Below are positions 34,984 through 45,489 of a stretch of DNA of 64,000 nucleotides, piece by piece; within the stretch, counting starts at the first letter, position 1; each line of letters starts with the position of its first letter. Under the pieces are notes generated by a model, which was not told the DNA's origin, did no database searches, and saw nothing but the letters and a program-made list of their open reading frames with translations. The DNA is from Pseudorhodoferax soli. Lineage in GTDB: Bacteria; Pseudomonadota; Gammaproteobacteria; Burkholderiales; Burkholderiaceae_C. The stretch covers positions 595,320 to 659,319 of the forward strand of contig NZ_QPJK01000004.1 in the NCBI RefSeq assembly GCF_003337555.1, given 5' to 3'. The translations under genes were made by a program, and so were the position numbers.

Positions 34984-35724
34984 ATGCCCGCATCCCCCGC
35001 ACGCAAGCCCAGCAACCCGCCGCGCAAAAAGACCACCGCAAGCGGCACGCCCGCCGCCAGGAAGCGCGCGGCGCACGGCACACCGGTGCCGGCCACCAAG
35101 CGGCGCGGCCGCAAGATCGAGGACAAGCGCAGCGTGATCCTGGGTGCTGCGCTGAGCCTGTTCTCGCGCTTCGGCCTGCACGGCACCACGGTCGACCAAG
35201 TGGCCGCGCGGGCCGAGGTCTCCAAGAGCAACCTGCTCTACCACTTCCCCAACAAGGAAGAGCTCTACGTCTCGGTGCTGCGCGATCTGCTGCACATCTG
35301 GCTGGAGCCGCTGCGCGGCTTCAGCGCCGAGCAGGACCCGCGCGAGGCCATCGCCGGCTACATCCGCAACAAGCTCACCATCTCGCGCGACCTGCCCGAC
35401 GCCTCGCGCCTGTTCTGCCTGGAGATGGTGCAGGGTGCGCCGCTGCTGCGCGACGAGCTCGGGCGCGAGCTGCGCGACCTGATCGAGCGCAAGTCCGAAG
35501 TGATCCGCGCCTGGGTGGCCGATGGCCGGCTGGCACCGGTGGAGCCGCACCACCTGGTGTTCGCGCTGTGGGCCATGACCCAGCACTACGCCGACTTCGC
35601 GGTGCAGGTGGAGACGCTGACCGGCCGCACGCTGGCCGATGCCGGCTTCTTCGAGGAGACCGTGCGCAACGTGCAGGCCATCGTGCTCGACGGGATCGCG
35701 CGCACGCCGGGCGCGGCGGCCTGA
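34984..35724 (+). CDS. rutR: TetR-family regulator of pyrimidine utilisation RutR
   Basis: A 246-residue regulator. After a basic leader of about 45 residues (possible alternative start inside), the DNA-binding domain is KRSVILGAALSLFSRFGLHG then TTVDQVAARAEVSKSNLLYH. The rest matches RutR closely: DASRLFCLEMVQGAPLL, MTQHYADFAVQVETLTG and ETVRNVQAIVLDGI. RutR senses uracil or thymine and releases its operator when bound. The gene lies between the oxygenase operon (divergent) and the rut operon (convergent, 6 bases between stops). RutR-like boxes precede both operons. The arginine/lysine/proline-rich N-terminal extension is longer than in E. coli. Confidence 0.92.
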   Translation: MPASPARKPSNPPRKKTTASGTPAARKRAAHGTPVPATKRRGRKIEDKRSVILGAALSLFSRFGLHGTTVDQVAARAEVSKSNLLYHFPNKEELYVSVLRDLLHIWLEPLRGFSAEQDPREAIAGYIRNKLTISRDLPDASRLFCLEMVQGAPLLRDELGRELRDLIERKSEVIRAWVADGRLAPVEPHHLVFALWAMTQHYADFAVQVETLTGRTLADAGFFEETVRNVQAIVLDGIARTPGAAA

Positions 35725-35730
35725 ACCGGT

Positions 35731-36231
35731 TCAGGCGGCCAACAGGTCGTGGTAGCGCCGGTCGAAGTAGACCAGGCCGTGCGCCGTGTCGCCGCTGCGG
35801 ATGGCCACGGCCTCGCAGAAGAGCACGTCGTGCGTGCCCACGGCGGTGCTGCGCACCACGCGGCAGTCGAACGACACGGCCGCGCCGTCGAGCACCGGCG
35901 CGCCGGTGACCAGCGCACCCCAGCGGCAGGCGGCGAAGCGCTCGTCCATCGGCGTCTTGCCGCCGAACAGCGCCGACAAAGCCTGCTGGCCCGCCGCCAG
36001 CACGTTGACGCACAGCACGCCATTGGCCTGGAACGCGGGGTACACCGAGGCGTTGCGGTTCAGGCAGACCAGCAGCGTGGGCGGGTCGTCGGTCACGCTG
36101 CAGACGGCCGATGCCGTGAAGCCGGCGCGCCCGCCGGGCCCGTCGGTCGTGATGATGTTGACCGCCGCACCCAGGCGCGCCATGGCGTCGCGGTAGTCGT
36201 TGCGGGGCACGGCGATCGGGGTCTGCTGCAT
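35731..36231 (-). CDS. rutF: FMN reductase RutF (flavin reductase of the RutA monooxygenase)
   Basis: A 166-residue flavin reductase: [20 protein letters not shown], then [20 protein letters not shown] and [20 protein letters not shown], with FDRRYHDL at the end. It supplies reduced FMN to RutA. It is the last gene of the rut operon (rutA-B-C-D-E-F, minus strand), 10 bases after rutE. No rutG permease gene follows; the operon ends against rutR. Confidence 0.92.
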   Translation of the reverse strand: MQQTPIAVPRNDYRDAMARLGAAVNIITTDGPGGRAGFTASAVCSVTDDPPTLLVCLNRNASVYPAFQANGVLCVNVLAAGQQALSALFGGKTPMDERFAACRWGALVTGAPVLDGAAVSFDCRVVRSTAVGTHDVLFCEAVAIRSGDTAHGLVYFDRRYHDLLAA

Positions 36232-36241
36232 GGTGGGCTCC

Positions 36242-36832
36242 TCACGCGAAGCGGCAGGCTTCTTCGAATGCCAGCCTGGGCGAGCGGCCGAACAGGCGGC
36301 TGGCGTCGCCGTGCCCCAGGTTGATCAGGAAATTGGTGGTCCAGGTGCTGCCGGCGAAGAAGGCCGCGTCGACCTTGGGCTTGTCGAAGCCGGACATGGG
36401 GCCGGCATCCAGCCCGAGCGCGCGCGCGGCCAGGATCAGGTAGCCGGCCTGCAGCGAGGCGTTGCGGAACGCGGTCTCGTGCGCCATGGCCGGGCTGCCG
36501 GTGAACCAGCTCTTCGCATCGGCGTGCGGAAACAGGCGCGGCAGCTGCTCGTAGAAGGCCATGTCCCAGGCGGCGATGACGGTGACCGGCGCGGCCATGG
36601 TCTTGTCCAGGTTGCCCTTGGACAGTGCCGGCGCGAGCAGGGCCTTGCCCTCGGGCGTGCGCACGAAGACGAAGCGCGCGGGCGAGCAGTTGGCCGAGGT
36701 CGGGCCCATGCGCACGAGCGCGTAGAGCTGCTGCAGCGTGGCGTCTGAAACGGGCGCGTCGGTCCAGCCGTTGTGCGTGCGGGCATCGAGGAACAGCGCG
36801 GCCAGTGCGGCCGCATCCAGGGTTGGGTTCAT
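36242..36832 (-). CDS. rutE: Malonic semialdehyde reductase RutE
   Basis: A 196-residue nitroreductase-fold protein: [40 protein letters not shown], and [20 protein letters not shown]. RutE reduces toxic malonic semialdehyde to 3-hydroxypropionate, the end step of the Rut pathway, using flavin and NAD(P)H. It overlaps the stop of rutD by four bases (ATGA), so the genes are translationally coupled. Confidence 0.92.
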   Translation of the reverse strand: MNPTLDAAALAALFLDARTHNGWTDAPVSDATLQQLYALVRMGPTSANCSPARFVFVRTPEGKALLAPALSKGNLDKTMAAPVTVIAAWDMAFYEQLPRLFPHADAKSWFTGSPAMAHETAFRNASLQAGYLILAARALGLDAGPMSGFDKPKVDAAFFAGSTWTTNFLINLGHGDASRLFGRSPRLAFEEACRFA

Positions 36833-37632
36833 GGTGTCTTGTGCCGTGCCAGGAAGGCCAGCAGCGCGGTGTTGAAGGCCTCTGCCTGGGTCACGCTGTG
36901 CGCGTGGCCGCCGTGCGGCAGGCGGTGCAATTCGGCGCGCGGCAGGCCTTCGGCCAGGCGCTGCGAGCAGGTCCACGGCACGAGCACGTCGTCCTGCGCG
37001 GCGCTGATCCAGACCGGCGCAGAGATGCGCGCCAGCAGCGCGTCGACATCGAAGGCGCGCAACGCGGCGATGCGCGCACGCATGGTGTCGGCGCCGGGGA
37101 AATGGTCGACCGCGTGGTCGACCTCGGCCTGCACGCGCGCGGGATGCGCAGCGCACCAGTCGGCCGGGTACAGGAAGATCGGCTGGGCTTCGCAGTAGGC
37201 GCGCGCGCCGCCGGCCGCCAGCAGCGCCAGCCGCGCGTCGAAGCAGCGCGCCGAGTGCGGGTTGGGCCGGGACCAGGCGTTGACCAGCGCCAGGCTGGCC
37301 ACACGGCCGGGCGCATCCAGCGCGAGCTGCAGGCCCACCAGGCCGCCCAGCGCGTGCCCGACCAGGTGGCAGCGGTCGGTCTGCGTGGCGTCGAGCAGCT
37401 CGCGCACATCCTCGGCCATGTGGGCGATGCTGTAGGGCGTGGGCAGCGTGCCGCCGGTGCGCCCGGTGCCGCGCTGGTCGTAGGCGATCACACGCCAGCC
37501 GGCCGCGACCAGCCCCTCGACCTGCGGCTTCCAGAACGCGGCGGCGCCGCCCAGGCCGGAGCTGAGCAGCACGGTCGGCCGATCGGCCTGGCCATGCGCC
37601 GGGCCATGGACATCGTGCGCGACGACGGCCAT
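36829..37632 (-). CDS. rutD: RutD, alpha/beta-hydrolase-fold protein of pyrimidine degradation
   Basis: A 267-residue alpha/beta hydrolase: [58 protein letters not shown] and [10 protein letters not shown]. The nucleophile-elbow residue is alanine (A94 in GHALGG) in place of serine; as I recall, E. coli RutD has the same GHALG, so this is a family feature, not damage. RutD is thought to speed hydrolysis of aminoacrylate or carbamate. The ATG at 37632 is 5 bases after rutC; the end overlaps rutE. Confidence 0.92.
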   Translation of the reverse strand: MAVVAHDVHGPAHGQADRPTVLLSSGLGGAAAFWKPQVEGLVAAGWRVIAYDQRGTGRTGGTLPTPYSIAHMAEDVRELLDATQTDRCHLVGHALGGLVGLQLALDAPGRVASLALVNAWSRPNPHSARCFDARLALLAAGGARAYCEAQPIFLYPADWCAAHPARVQAEVDHAVDHFPGADTMRARIAALRAFDVDALLARISAPVWISAAQDDVLVPWTCSQRLAEGLPRAELHRLPHGGHAHSVTQAEAFNTALLAFLARHKTP

Positions 37633-37637
37633 CGCGC

Positions 37638-38030
37638 TCAGCCCTTCTTGCCGACGTGGGCCACGGTGGCGATCTCGACCAGTGCGTCGGGCTTGACGAG
37701 GCCGCACAGGATGCAAAAGCGCGCCGGCTTGCTGCCCGGGAAGAACTCGGCATAGACGGTGTTGACGGCGCCGTAGTGGGCCCAGTCGGTGATGAAGATG
37801 TGGTTCATCGTCACGTCGGCCATGGTGCCGCCGGCAGCCTCGACCACGCCCTGGATGGTGGTCAGCACATGGCGCGTCTGCGCGGCGGCATCGCCGACGT
37901 GGACCACGTTGTTGTCCTTGTCGAAGGGCAGCGTGCCGGAGACGTAGAGCACGCCATCGGCCAGCGTGCCGGGAACGTAGGGGGCCAGCGGCACACCGGT
38001 GCCGGGAGGAATGACTGCGGTCTGGGGCAT
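37638..38030 (-). CDS. rutC: RutC, YjgF/RidA-family 3-aminoacrylate deaminase
   Basis: A 130-residue RidA-fold protein: [40 protein letters not shown] and [20 protein letters not shown], with the RidA arginine-containing motif near the C-terminus ([20 protein letters not shown]). It converts 3-aminoacrylate to malonic semialdehyde plus ammonium. It lies 30 bases after rutB and 5 before rutD. Confidence 0.92.
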   Translation of the reverse strand: MPQTAVIPPGTGVPLAPYVPGTLADGVLYVSGTLPFDKDNNVVHVGDAAAQTRHVLTTIQGVVEAAGGTMADVTMNHIFITDWAHYGAVNTVYAEFFPGSKPARFCILCGLVKPDALVEIATVAHVGKKG

Positions 38031-38060
38031 GGGAGAAGCTCCTGTGAAGAAAAAGGGAAA

Positions 38061-39919
<1,859 letters not shown>

Positions 39920-39993
39920 GGATTGCCTTGCTCGGTAGGAAGAGGAGCTCAGGCACCGCACCACCGCGCAGCGCCTGTTCGCCAGGAACACCT

Positions 39994-40009
39994 AGCAGGC
40001 GCTGTGCCA
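39994..40009 (-). promoter_or_regulatory. Sigma-54 promoter of the rut operon
   Basis: On the minus strand TGGCACAGCGCCTGCT fits TGGCAC-N5-TTGCW with one mismatch and has exactly 10 bases between GG and GC. The predicted start is near 39983, about 64 bases before the rutA ATG. In E. coli the rut operon is NtrC-controlled, so such a promoter is expected. Confidence 0.7.
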
Positions 40010-40061
40010 GTCATGAAAGTCTTTTCAAATCAATGGCGTACTTGCATTTCCCAAAAACAAT

Positions 40062-40077
40062 CTGACCAAATGGTCCA
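40062..40077. promoter_or_regulatory. RutR operator upstream of rutA
   Basis: CTGACCA-AA-TGGTCCA matches the RutR consensus TTGACCA-NN-TGGTCAA in 12 of 14 positions and sits in a wider near-palindrome (TCTGACCAAATGGTCCAGA, 40061-40079). It lies about 80-95 bases upstream of the predicted sigma-54 start, between the promoter and the enhancer-like sites. Confidence 0.8.
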
Positions 40078-40092
40078 GATTGGCGCAGGCCA

Positions 40093-40140
40093 GCACTGCC
40101 GCGGTGCCGGCATGGTGCATGGCCTGCGCGCAGGCGGTGC
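40093..40140. promoter_or_regulatory. Phased NtrC-like half-sites upstream of rutA
   Basis: GCACTGCCGCGGTGC (40093-40107) fits GCACC-N5-GGTGC with one mismatch. Two further GGTGC half-sites follow at 40114-40118 (within TGGTGCA) and 40136-40140. The three GGTGC cores are spaced 11 and 22 bases, that is, on one face of the helix, about 110-157 bases upstream of the predicted start. Confidence 0.5.
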
Positions 40141-40148
40141 GTGCGGTC

Positions 40149-42266
40149 TCAGGGCAACACGTTGGCGCTGGCGGCCTGCTGGATGCGCAGGTCTGCGTCG
40201 CGCTGCAACAGCAAGCGCTCGCCCACCAGCTGGCTGGCCGCCGCCGTGACCGCCGCCACATAGCCGGCCTGCGTGCCGTACAGGGATTCCAGCGACGGCC
40301 GCGTGTCGCCCGCGGCCATGCGCGCCGCTTCCGTCGTGTGGAACGGAATGAAGCTGCCCGTGAGGTTCGACAGGTCGACGATGCCCGGCGTGGCCACGTA
40401 GTTGAACTCGATGCTGGTGCCCAGCGGCGCACGCGCTTCCACGCTCTTGATGCCGGCGCGGGTCAGGCCCGTGGTGGGGTCCACCTGCGGCACCAGGATC
40501 GCGTAGTCGCGGCCCGTGTAGTAGGGCGGCAGCAGCGTGGCGATGCCCGACTCGTCCTGCGCGATGTACTGCGGGCCGAAGTCGAACAGCGGGAAGCCGT
40601 TGTAGCGCGCCAGGTAGTTGAAGTCCGGGATGACGGTGGCCACGTTGGACACCGGCCACGTCAGGCCCTTCATCGTGGGGAACACCAGCTGGTCCGGCCG
40701 CGCCAGCGTGCCATCCGCAAGACGGGGCACCTGGCTGGCCGGCGGCTCGGTGCCGCGCACCACCCAGTCCTCCAGCGCGACGAAGAGCGCGCGGAAGGTG
40801 TCGGTGAAGTGCACCACGGTGCCGGCCGGGTAGACGTTGCGCGTGGGCGCGTAGCCGATGCTGGCCGTGCCGCCGTTGCCGCCGTGCTGGGTGCTGGCGT
40901 AGTAGTAGATGCGCGCGTTGTCGGGCTGTGCCAGATCACGCAGGCCGAACGCGTCGGTCAGCACGGGCGAACCCTGCAGCTGCCAGAACTCCGTGCCCGA
41001 CAGGCCGAGGAAGAACTTGGGGCAGGTGGAGGTGGCAGCGCAGCGCTTCATCACGCCGCCCTGGCGCCCGCTCACGTCGTCCACGTAGTCGGCCGCCAGG
41101 CCGCGCGGCGCCGTCTGCCCGAAGGCCGTGTGGTCGGTGCGCAGGCCGCCACCGCCGCCCGGCACGGCGAAGCGCGTGTTGATGTTGGTCTGGCGCGCGG
41201 CCACGTGGGCGTACATGCCGTCGAAGACCTTGCCGCCGTCCAGCGCCTGGTTGAAGCCCAGGTGCAGGAAGGTCTTCATCGCGTTGCCCGACTGCGAGGT
41301 GCCCTGGCCGATCGCGTGCGTGATGCGGCCGGCCAGCGGGTTGGCCGTGCCGACGCTGTCGGCCGCGGCCTTGCGGAAGAAGCTCACCGTGTCGCGCAGC
41401 GCGGCCAGGCCCACGCCCATGACCTTGGGGTCCTTGGCGACATAGACCAGCTCGTACAGGTACTTGGGATCGAAGCCGCCCTTCAGGCAGACCTTGCTGC
41501 CGTCCGCCGTGCCGGGGAAGGCGTTGGCCGCGCTGCAGTCGGCGAACTTCCAGTCGCTGGCGGGAATCAGCTGGCGCGCATCGGTCTCGTTGGCGCGGCG
41601 CGTGAGCGAGTGGCCGGGCAGGGTGTTGTCCAGGCTGGCCGGGGCGTACGGGATCATGCTGCCGTTGAACACGCCGCCGGGCAGCGCCATGGCGGGCGTG
41701 GCGGCCGTGGGCACCAGCTCGGCACGGTAGGTGCCGGTGATGCTGCTGCCATCGGGGTTCTTGGCCACCGGCACCGTGGCCGTCAGTCGCGCCGCGTTGC
41801 TCTTGGGCACATCGCCCTGCCAGGCCGAGTACAGCAGCACGTAGCCGCGCTCCAGGTACACGGCGTCGCTGGGCGTGGCCGCGGGGTTCAGCATCGTGAG
41901 GATGTTGCCGCGGTTGGGCGCGTCGTAGCGCAGCACGCCGCCGGCCTTGGTCATGTCCTTGGGCTTGAGCAACACGAACTCGGCGCTGTAATCGACCATG
42001 CCGCGCGCATTCACGGGTGCCAGCGCAAGGTCCTGGATCACGGCGTTCTTCGGGTCCTTGGGGTCGACCTCGCCGCTGATGCTGCCGGTCAGCTTCTCGT
42101 AGGCGCCCACGCTGCCGTAGCTGCCGGGAAAGTCCTCGGTCGCGGTCACGCTGAGCTTGAGTTGCGGCGTGCTGGCCGGTGCGGGGGCGTCGTCGCCGTC
42201 GCTGCCGCCGCAAGCGGCGAGCAGCACGGTGGCCAGCAGGGCCGTGGTGGTGGTGATGGTCTTCAT
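40149..42266 (-). CDS. Alpha/beta-hydrolase domain lipoprotein (Abhydrolase_10-like), 705 aa
   Basis: A secreted lipoprotein: signal MKTITTTTALLATVLLAACGG with lipobox cysteine at residue 19. The large domain carries a nucleophile-like elbow GQGTSQSGNAMKTFLH (about residues 317-332) and later GRDYAILVPQVDPTTGLTRA. Proteins of this type ('alpha/beta hydrolase domain-containing protein', PF20091 as I recall) occur beside tannase-like genes in Comamonadaceae and are thought to hydrolyse esters. No substrate is known. It lies 24 bases after the tannase-family gene, so the two form an operon. Confidence 0.82.
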   Translation of the reverse strand: MKTITTTTALLATVLLAACGGSDGDDAPAPASTPQLKLSVTATEDFPGSYGSVGAYEKLTGSISGEVDPKDPKNAVIQDLALAPVNARGMVDYSAEFVLLKPKDMTKAGGVLRYDAPNRGNILTMLNPAATPSDAVYLERGYVLLYSAWQGDVPKSNAARLTATVPVAKNPDGSSITGTYRAELVPTAATPAMALPGGVFNGSMIPYAPASLDNTLPGHSLTRRANETDARQLIPASDWKFADCSAANAFPGTADGSKVCLKGGFDPKYLYELVYVAKDPKVMGVGLAALRDTVSFFRKAAADSVGTANPLAGRITHAIGQGTSQSGNAMKTFLHLGFNQALDGGKVFDGMYAHVAARQTNINTRFAVPGGGGGLRTDHTAFGQTAPRGLAADYVDDVSGRQGGVMKRCAATSTCPKFFLGLSGTEFWQLQGSPVLTDAFGLRDLAQPDNARIYYYASTQHGGNGGTASIGYAPTRNVYPAGTVVHFTDTFRALFVALEDWVVRGTEPPASQVPRLADGTLARPDQLVFPTMKGLTWPVSNVATVIPDFNYLARYNGFPLFDFGPQYIAQDESGIATLLPPYYTGRDYAILVPQVDPTTGLTRAGIKSVEARAPLGTSIEFNYVATPGIVDLSNLTGSFIPFHTTEAARMAAGDTRPSLESLYGTQAGYVAAVTAAASQLVGERLLLQRDADLRIQQAASANVLP

Positions 42267-42290
42267 GGGAGGTCTCCTGGTGTCAATGCT

Positions 42291-43901
42291 TCACTGGCAG
42301 CGGAAGCTGGCAGCGTCGTCGGTGCTGCCGCTGCCTTGGTAGACGGCGGTCTTGGGCCAGGCGCACAGCGGGCGCGTGCGCACCACGGCGCCGCTGGCCA
42401 AGCGTGAAGCCACGATGCTGTCGGGCGCGACGCCCTGCTCCACCCAGCGGTCCAGTGCCATCAGCAGGTCGTTGGACGCACTGGCGTTGGGCGCCTGGCC
42501 GCCGCTGTTGCCGAAGGTGGTGGCGCCGCTGCCGCCACCGCAGTGGCCCATGCCCGGCACCAGGAACAGGCGGTAGAAGCTGTCGAGCGCGGCCTGCGAG
42601 CCCTGGGCCGCCTTCACGCGCTCGGCATAGGCGATGGTGTCGACCGGGTTGACCACGGCGTCCTGCCAGCCCTGGAAGACGATGGCCTTGCCGCCGGACG
42701 CCTTGAAGGCCGCCAGGTTGGCGCTGGTCTGGTCCACCAGCGGGCCGACCTTGGCGTCGGCGTAGGCGATGTCGCGGTCGTAGTCGAAGGTCCACCAGTT
42801 CCACTGCGGGTTGTCGAAGACCCACAGCCGCCAGTAATCGGCGCGCACGGGCTCGGCGCCGCCCCAGTAGCCGGACCAGCCGGCTTCGCTGCCGACCGGC
42901 AGGCCGGGGTAGATCTGCTCGCCGGTGCGTGCGTTCTTCGGGCCGGCATAGATCTTCTGCGCCGCGGCCACCTGTTCGGCGGTCAGGCAGTCGGCGGCAT
43001 CGGCGCCCGTGCATTGCAGGCTGGCCACATCGAACCTGTCGGCCGTGCAGGCCAGCGGGTTCTCCATCACGCCGTCGGTGACGCCGTCCAGCGCATCGCA
43101 GGCGGCGACGGCGCGCTGCGTGATCAGGCTGGCCTTGGCCGCGGTGAGGATCACCGGGCCGCTGGTGCCGGTGGCCCGGTTGGACAGGTAGCGGTGCAGG
43201 AACTCCACGTTCAAGCGCGTGCGGTTGTTGCCGGGCGCACCGGCGATCACGCCGTCGAAATCGTCCGGGTAGCGCTGCATCTCGGCGTAGCCCTGGTGGC
43301 CGCCCGTGGAGCAGCCGTAGTAGTAGGCGCGGGTCGGCTCCTTGGCCGCCAGGCCCGCGATCAGCGCGCGGGACGGTGCGGTGATGGCGTGGATGGAGCG
43401 CGAGCCCCAGTCGGCGATCTTCTCGGGATGGCCGACGCCCCAGAACATCTCGTTCGGGTCGGTGGACTGGTGGCCGGTGTCGCCGCCCACCACCGCATAG
43501 CCCTGGCGCATGGCATAGGCCATGTCGTTGGTGCTGAGGGCGGGGCTGTAGCCGCCGTTGCCCGTGACCACCATCTTGCCGTTCCAGGCCGTGCCCGCGG
43601 GCACCCAGGCCTCGAAGTCGATGCGCGAATCGCCGGTCGGCATGGCCTGGCCGGTGATGCGGCAGAACGCCGGCAGGTCGGCGATGGCGGTGCGGCTGCC
43701 GGGCGGCGTGTAGCTGCCGGCCGCGACCGGCGTGGCACCCGTGACGGTGGCGCCGCTGAGCTGCACCGTGGCCAGGGCCGCGGCGTCGCAGCCCTTGGGC
43801 GTGGCGACCGGGGTGCCTGCGTCGTCGCCGGAGCCGCCGCAGGCGCTCAGGACGGCCAGGGTGGCGCAGCCGACCAGGCCGCGCGTGCATTGAATTCGCA
43901 T
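42291..43901 (-). CDS. Tannase/feruloyl esterase family lipoprotein
   Basis: A 536-residue secreted enzyme: signal MRIQCTRGLVGCATLAVLSA with lipobox C21, then a tannase fold. The nucleophile is S198 in YYYGCSTGGHQGYAEM, with C197 before it, and the acid/base end is FQGWQDAVVNPVDT and VPGMGHCGGG; the Cys before Ser and the Cys after His form the disulfide that joins the triad in this family. It would hydrolyse aromatic-acid esters (gallates, ferulates, or synthetic esters such as MHET) in the periplasm or on the outer membrane. It is co-transcribed with the hydrolase at 40149. Confidence 0.88.
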   Translation of the reverse strand: MRIQCTRGLVGCATLAVLSACGGSGDDAGTPVATPKGCDAAALATVQLSGATVTGATPVAAGSYTPPGSRTAIADLPAFCRITGQAMPTGDSRIDFEAWVPAGTAWNGKMVVTGNGGYSPALSTNDMAYAMRQGYAVVGGDTGHQSTDPNEMFWGVGHPEKIADWGSRSIHAITAPSRALIAGLAAKEPTRAYYYGCSTGGHQGYAEMQRYPDDFDGVIAGAPGNNRTRLNVEFLHRYLSNRATGTSGPVILTAAKASLITQRAVAACDALDGVTDGVMENPLACTADRFDVASLQCTGADAADCLTAEQVAAAQKIYAGPKNARTGEQIYPGLPVGSEAGWSGYWGGAEPVRADYWRLWVFDNPQWNWWTFDYDRDIAYADAKVGPLVDQTSANLAAFKASGGKAIVFQGWQDAVVNPVDTIAYAERVKAAQGSQAALDSFYRLFLVPGMGHCGGGSGATTFGNSGGQAPNASASNDLLMALDRWVEQGVAPDSIVASRLASGAVVRTRPLCAWPKTAVYQGSGSTDDAASFRCQ

Positions 43902-44034
43902 CGTTGTCTCCTCTGTGTGGTCCGGGCATGGCTGCGCCCTGCACTGCGCAGCCGTGCATTCGCTCTTGCTGACGGAAGCGGGACGGTGATGGTTCTTGTG
44001 TCCCGCAGCGGGCCGGTGCTGCCGGCCTCGTGGC

Positions 44035-45027
44035 TTACTCGGGCTCGATGCCCGCCGCCTTGATCACCTTGCCCCACTTGGCCGTCTCGGCCGCCTGGAA
44101 CCTGGCGAGTTCGTCTGGGCTGGTGCTCCAGGCCACCGAGCCGCTGCCTTCGAAGAAGCTCTTGGCCGCGGCGCTCTTGGTGGCGGCGGCCAGCAGTTCC
44201 TGCAGCTTGGCGACCACCGCGGGCGGCGTGCCGGCCGGCGCGTAGGCGGCGAACCAGTAGCCCATGTCGTAGCCCTTGACGCCGGCCTCGGCGATCGTGG
44301 GCACCTCGGGCAGCAGCGGGTTGCGCTCGACGGTGGAGATGCCCAGCGCCTTGAGCTTGCCGCCCTTGACCTGCGGCACGCCGGTGGAGGTGTCGGTGAT
44401 CATGAAGTCGATCTGCCCGCCCATGAGGTCGGTGATCGCGTTCGGGTTGCTCTTGTAGGGCACGTGCAGGATGTCGGTGCCCGAGAGCTGCTTGAACATC
44501 TCGCCGGCCATGCGGCTGGAGGAGCTGCCGCTGCCGAAGCTGAGCTTGCCGGGCGTCTTCTTGGCCGCGGCCACGAGGTCCATGACGTTCTTGTACGGCG
44601 CGTCGGGCCGCACCACCATCACCTGGCCGCCCTTGCCCAGGCCCGTGATGGGCGCGAAGTCCTTCACCGGGTCGTAGCTGAGCTTCTTGTAGAGGTGCTC
44701 GTTGGCCGCGTGCGTGGTGTTGGTGGTGATCAGAACGGTGTAGCCGTCGGCCGGCGCACGCGCCACCTGGCTGGCGGCGATCTGGCCGCTGGCGCCGCCC
44801 TTGTTGTCCACGACCACGGGCTGCTTGGTCTGGTCGGTGACGGACTGGCCCAGTGCGCGGGCGATCTGGTCGGTCGCGCTGCCCGCCGCGAACGGCACGA
44901 CGAAGGTGATCGGCTTGGCCGGGAAGGCCTGGGCAGCGGCCAGCTGCGGCAGCAGGCTGCCGGCGCTCAGCGCCAGAGCGGCGGCGAGCCAGGTGCGGCG
45001 GGGGCGGGGGCGGGATTGTTCTTGCAT
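44035..45027 (-). CDS. Bug-family tripartite tricarboxylate transporter substrate-binding protein
   Basis: A 330-residue periplasmic binding protein. The ATG at 45027 (preceded by GGAGA) is preferred to 45042. Signal MQEQSRPRPRRTWLAAALAL ends AAAQ, then FPAKPITFVVPFAAGSATDQ, NKGGASGQIAASQVARAPAD, AGEMFKQLSGTDILHVPYKS and IGEVPTIAEAG-like blocks (LPEVPTIAEAGVKGYDMGYW). It lies 28 bases after the AtuA-associated small gene and is the last gene of that operon; its ligand may be the substrate of the AtuA system. Confidence 0.92.
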   Translation of the reverse strand: MQEQSRPRPRRTWLAAALALSAGSLLPQLAAAQAFPAKPITFVVPFAAGSATDQIARALGQSVTDQTKQPVVVDNKGGASGQIAASQVARAPADGYTVLITTNTTHAANEHLYKKLSYDPVKDFAPITGLGKGGQVMVVRPDAPYKNVMDLVAAAKKTPGKLSFGSGSSSSRMAGEMFKQLSGTDILHVPYKSNPNAITDLMGGQIDFMITDTSTGVPQVKGGKLKALGISTVERNPLLPEVPTIAEAGVKGYDMGYWFAAYAPAGTPPAVVAKLQELLAAATKSAAAKSFFEGSGSVAWSTSPDELARFQAAETAKWGKVIKAAGIEPE

Positions 45028-45055
45028 CGGTGTTGTCTCCAAGGGGATGGGTGGG

Positions 45056-45427
45056 TCAGTCGGGTTGTTCGAGGGGCGGGCCGGCCAGCAGCGGCAGCAG
45101 CGCCGCCGGGACCTGGATGGGCAGCTCCAGCAGCAGGAAGGACAGCGCCTTGCCGTGGCTGTCCAGGTTCAGCGCGTCGTTGACGCCGCCGTCCAGCACC
45201 TCGTCGAGCACGAAGTTCATGGCCTGCAGGCGCGGCAGCACATGGCGCGTGACGCGGGTCGGTTGGCGGTGCGCGAACCGGGCGGCGACGGCCGCTTCGG
45301 TCACCTGCGCCAGCAGCAGCGGCCACAGCTCCGGGTGCCAGGCGATCACGCTGATGTTGGAACGGTTGCCCTTGTCGCCGGTGCGGCCGTGGGCGGCGCG
45401 GTAGAGGGGGACGGTGACGTCGTGCAA
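45056..45427 (-). CDS. AtuA-associated small protein (AtuA C-terminal ferredoxin-fold-like)
   Basis: A 123-residue protein: HDVTVPLYRAAHGRTGDKGN, SNISVIAWHPELWPLLLAQV, and MNFVLDEVLDGGVNDALNLD. The GRTGDKGN motif is the hallmark of the C-terminal domain of AtuA proteins, here encoded as a separate gene. The start is a TTG at 45427 with a strong Shine-Dalgarno GGAGG seven bases before it. Longer frames upstream read through the intergenic repeat (MSAAPGRPKQ) and are not credible protein. It pairs with the AtuA main domain gene. Confidence 0.8.
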   Translation of the reverse strand: MHDVTVPLYRAAHGRTGDKGNRSNISVIAWHPELWPLLLAQVTEAAVAARFAHRQPTRVTRHVLPRLQAMNFVLDEVLDGGVNDALNLDSHGKALSFLLLELPIQVPAALLPLLAGPPLEQPD

Positions 45428-45489
45428 TGAAGGACCTCCGGCCTGTCGGCCTACGGTGCGAGCTTGCTTGGGGCGGCCCGGCGCAGCGC
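45428..45489. repeat. Comamonadaceae-type intergenic repeat, second copy
   Basis: On the minus strand this gap reads ATGAGCGCTGCGCCGGGCCG, then CCCCAAGCAAGCTCGCACCG and a short Shine-Dalgarno segment. If translated it yields MSAAPGRPKQAR, a leader I recall appearing in front of many unrelated annotated genes of this family. The block CGCCGGGCCGCCCCAAGC corresponds, in reverse, to GCTTCGGGCGGCCGGGCG-like sequence in the element at 3252-3332. Confidence 0.6.

Noticed and set aside
45428-45489. N-terminal leader MSAAPGRPKQAR as a real protein start of the AtuA-associated gene
   Set aside because: The sequence belongs to the intergenic repeat; the TTG at 45427 with a GGAGG ribosome site fits the conserved protein start better.
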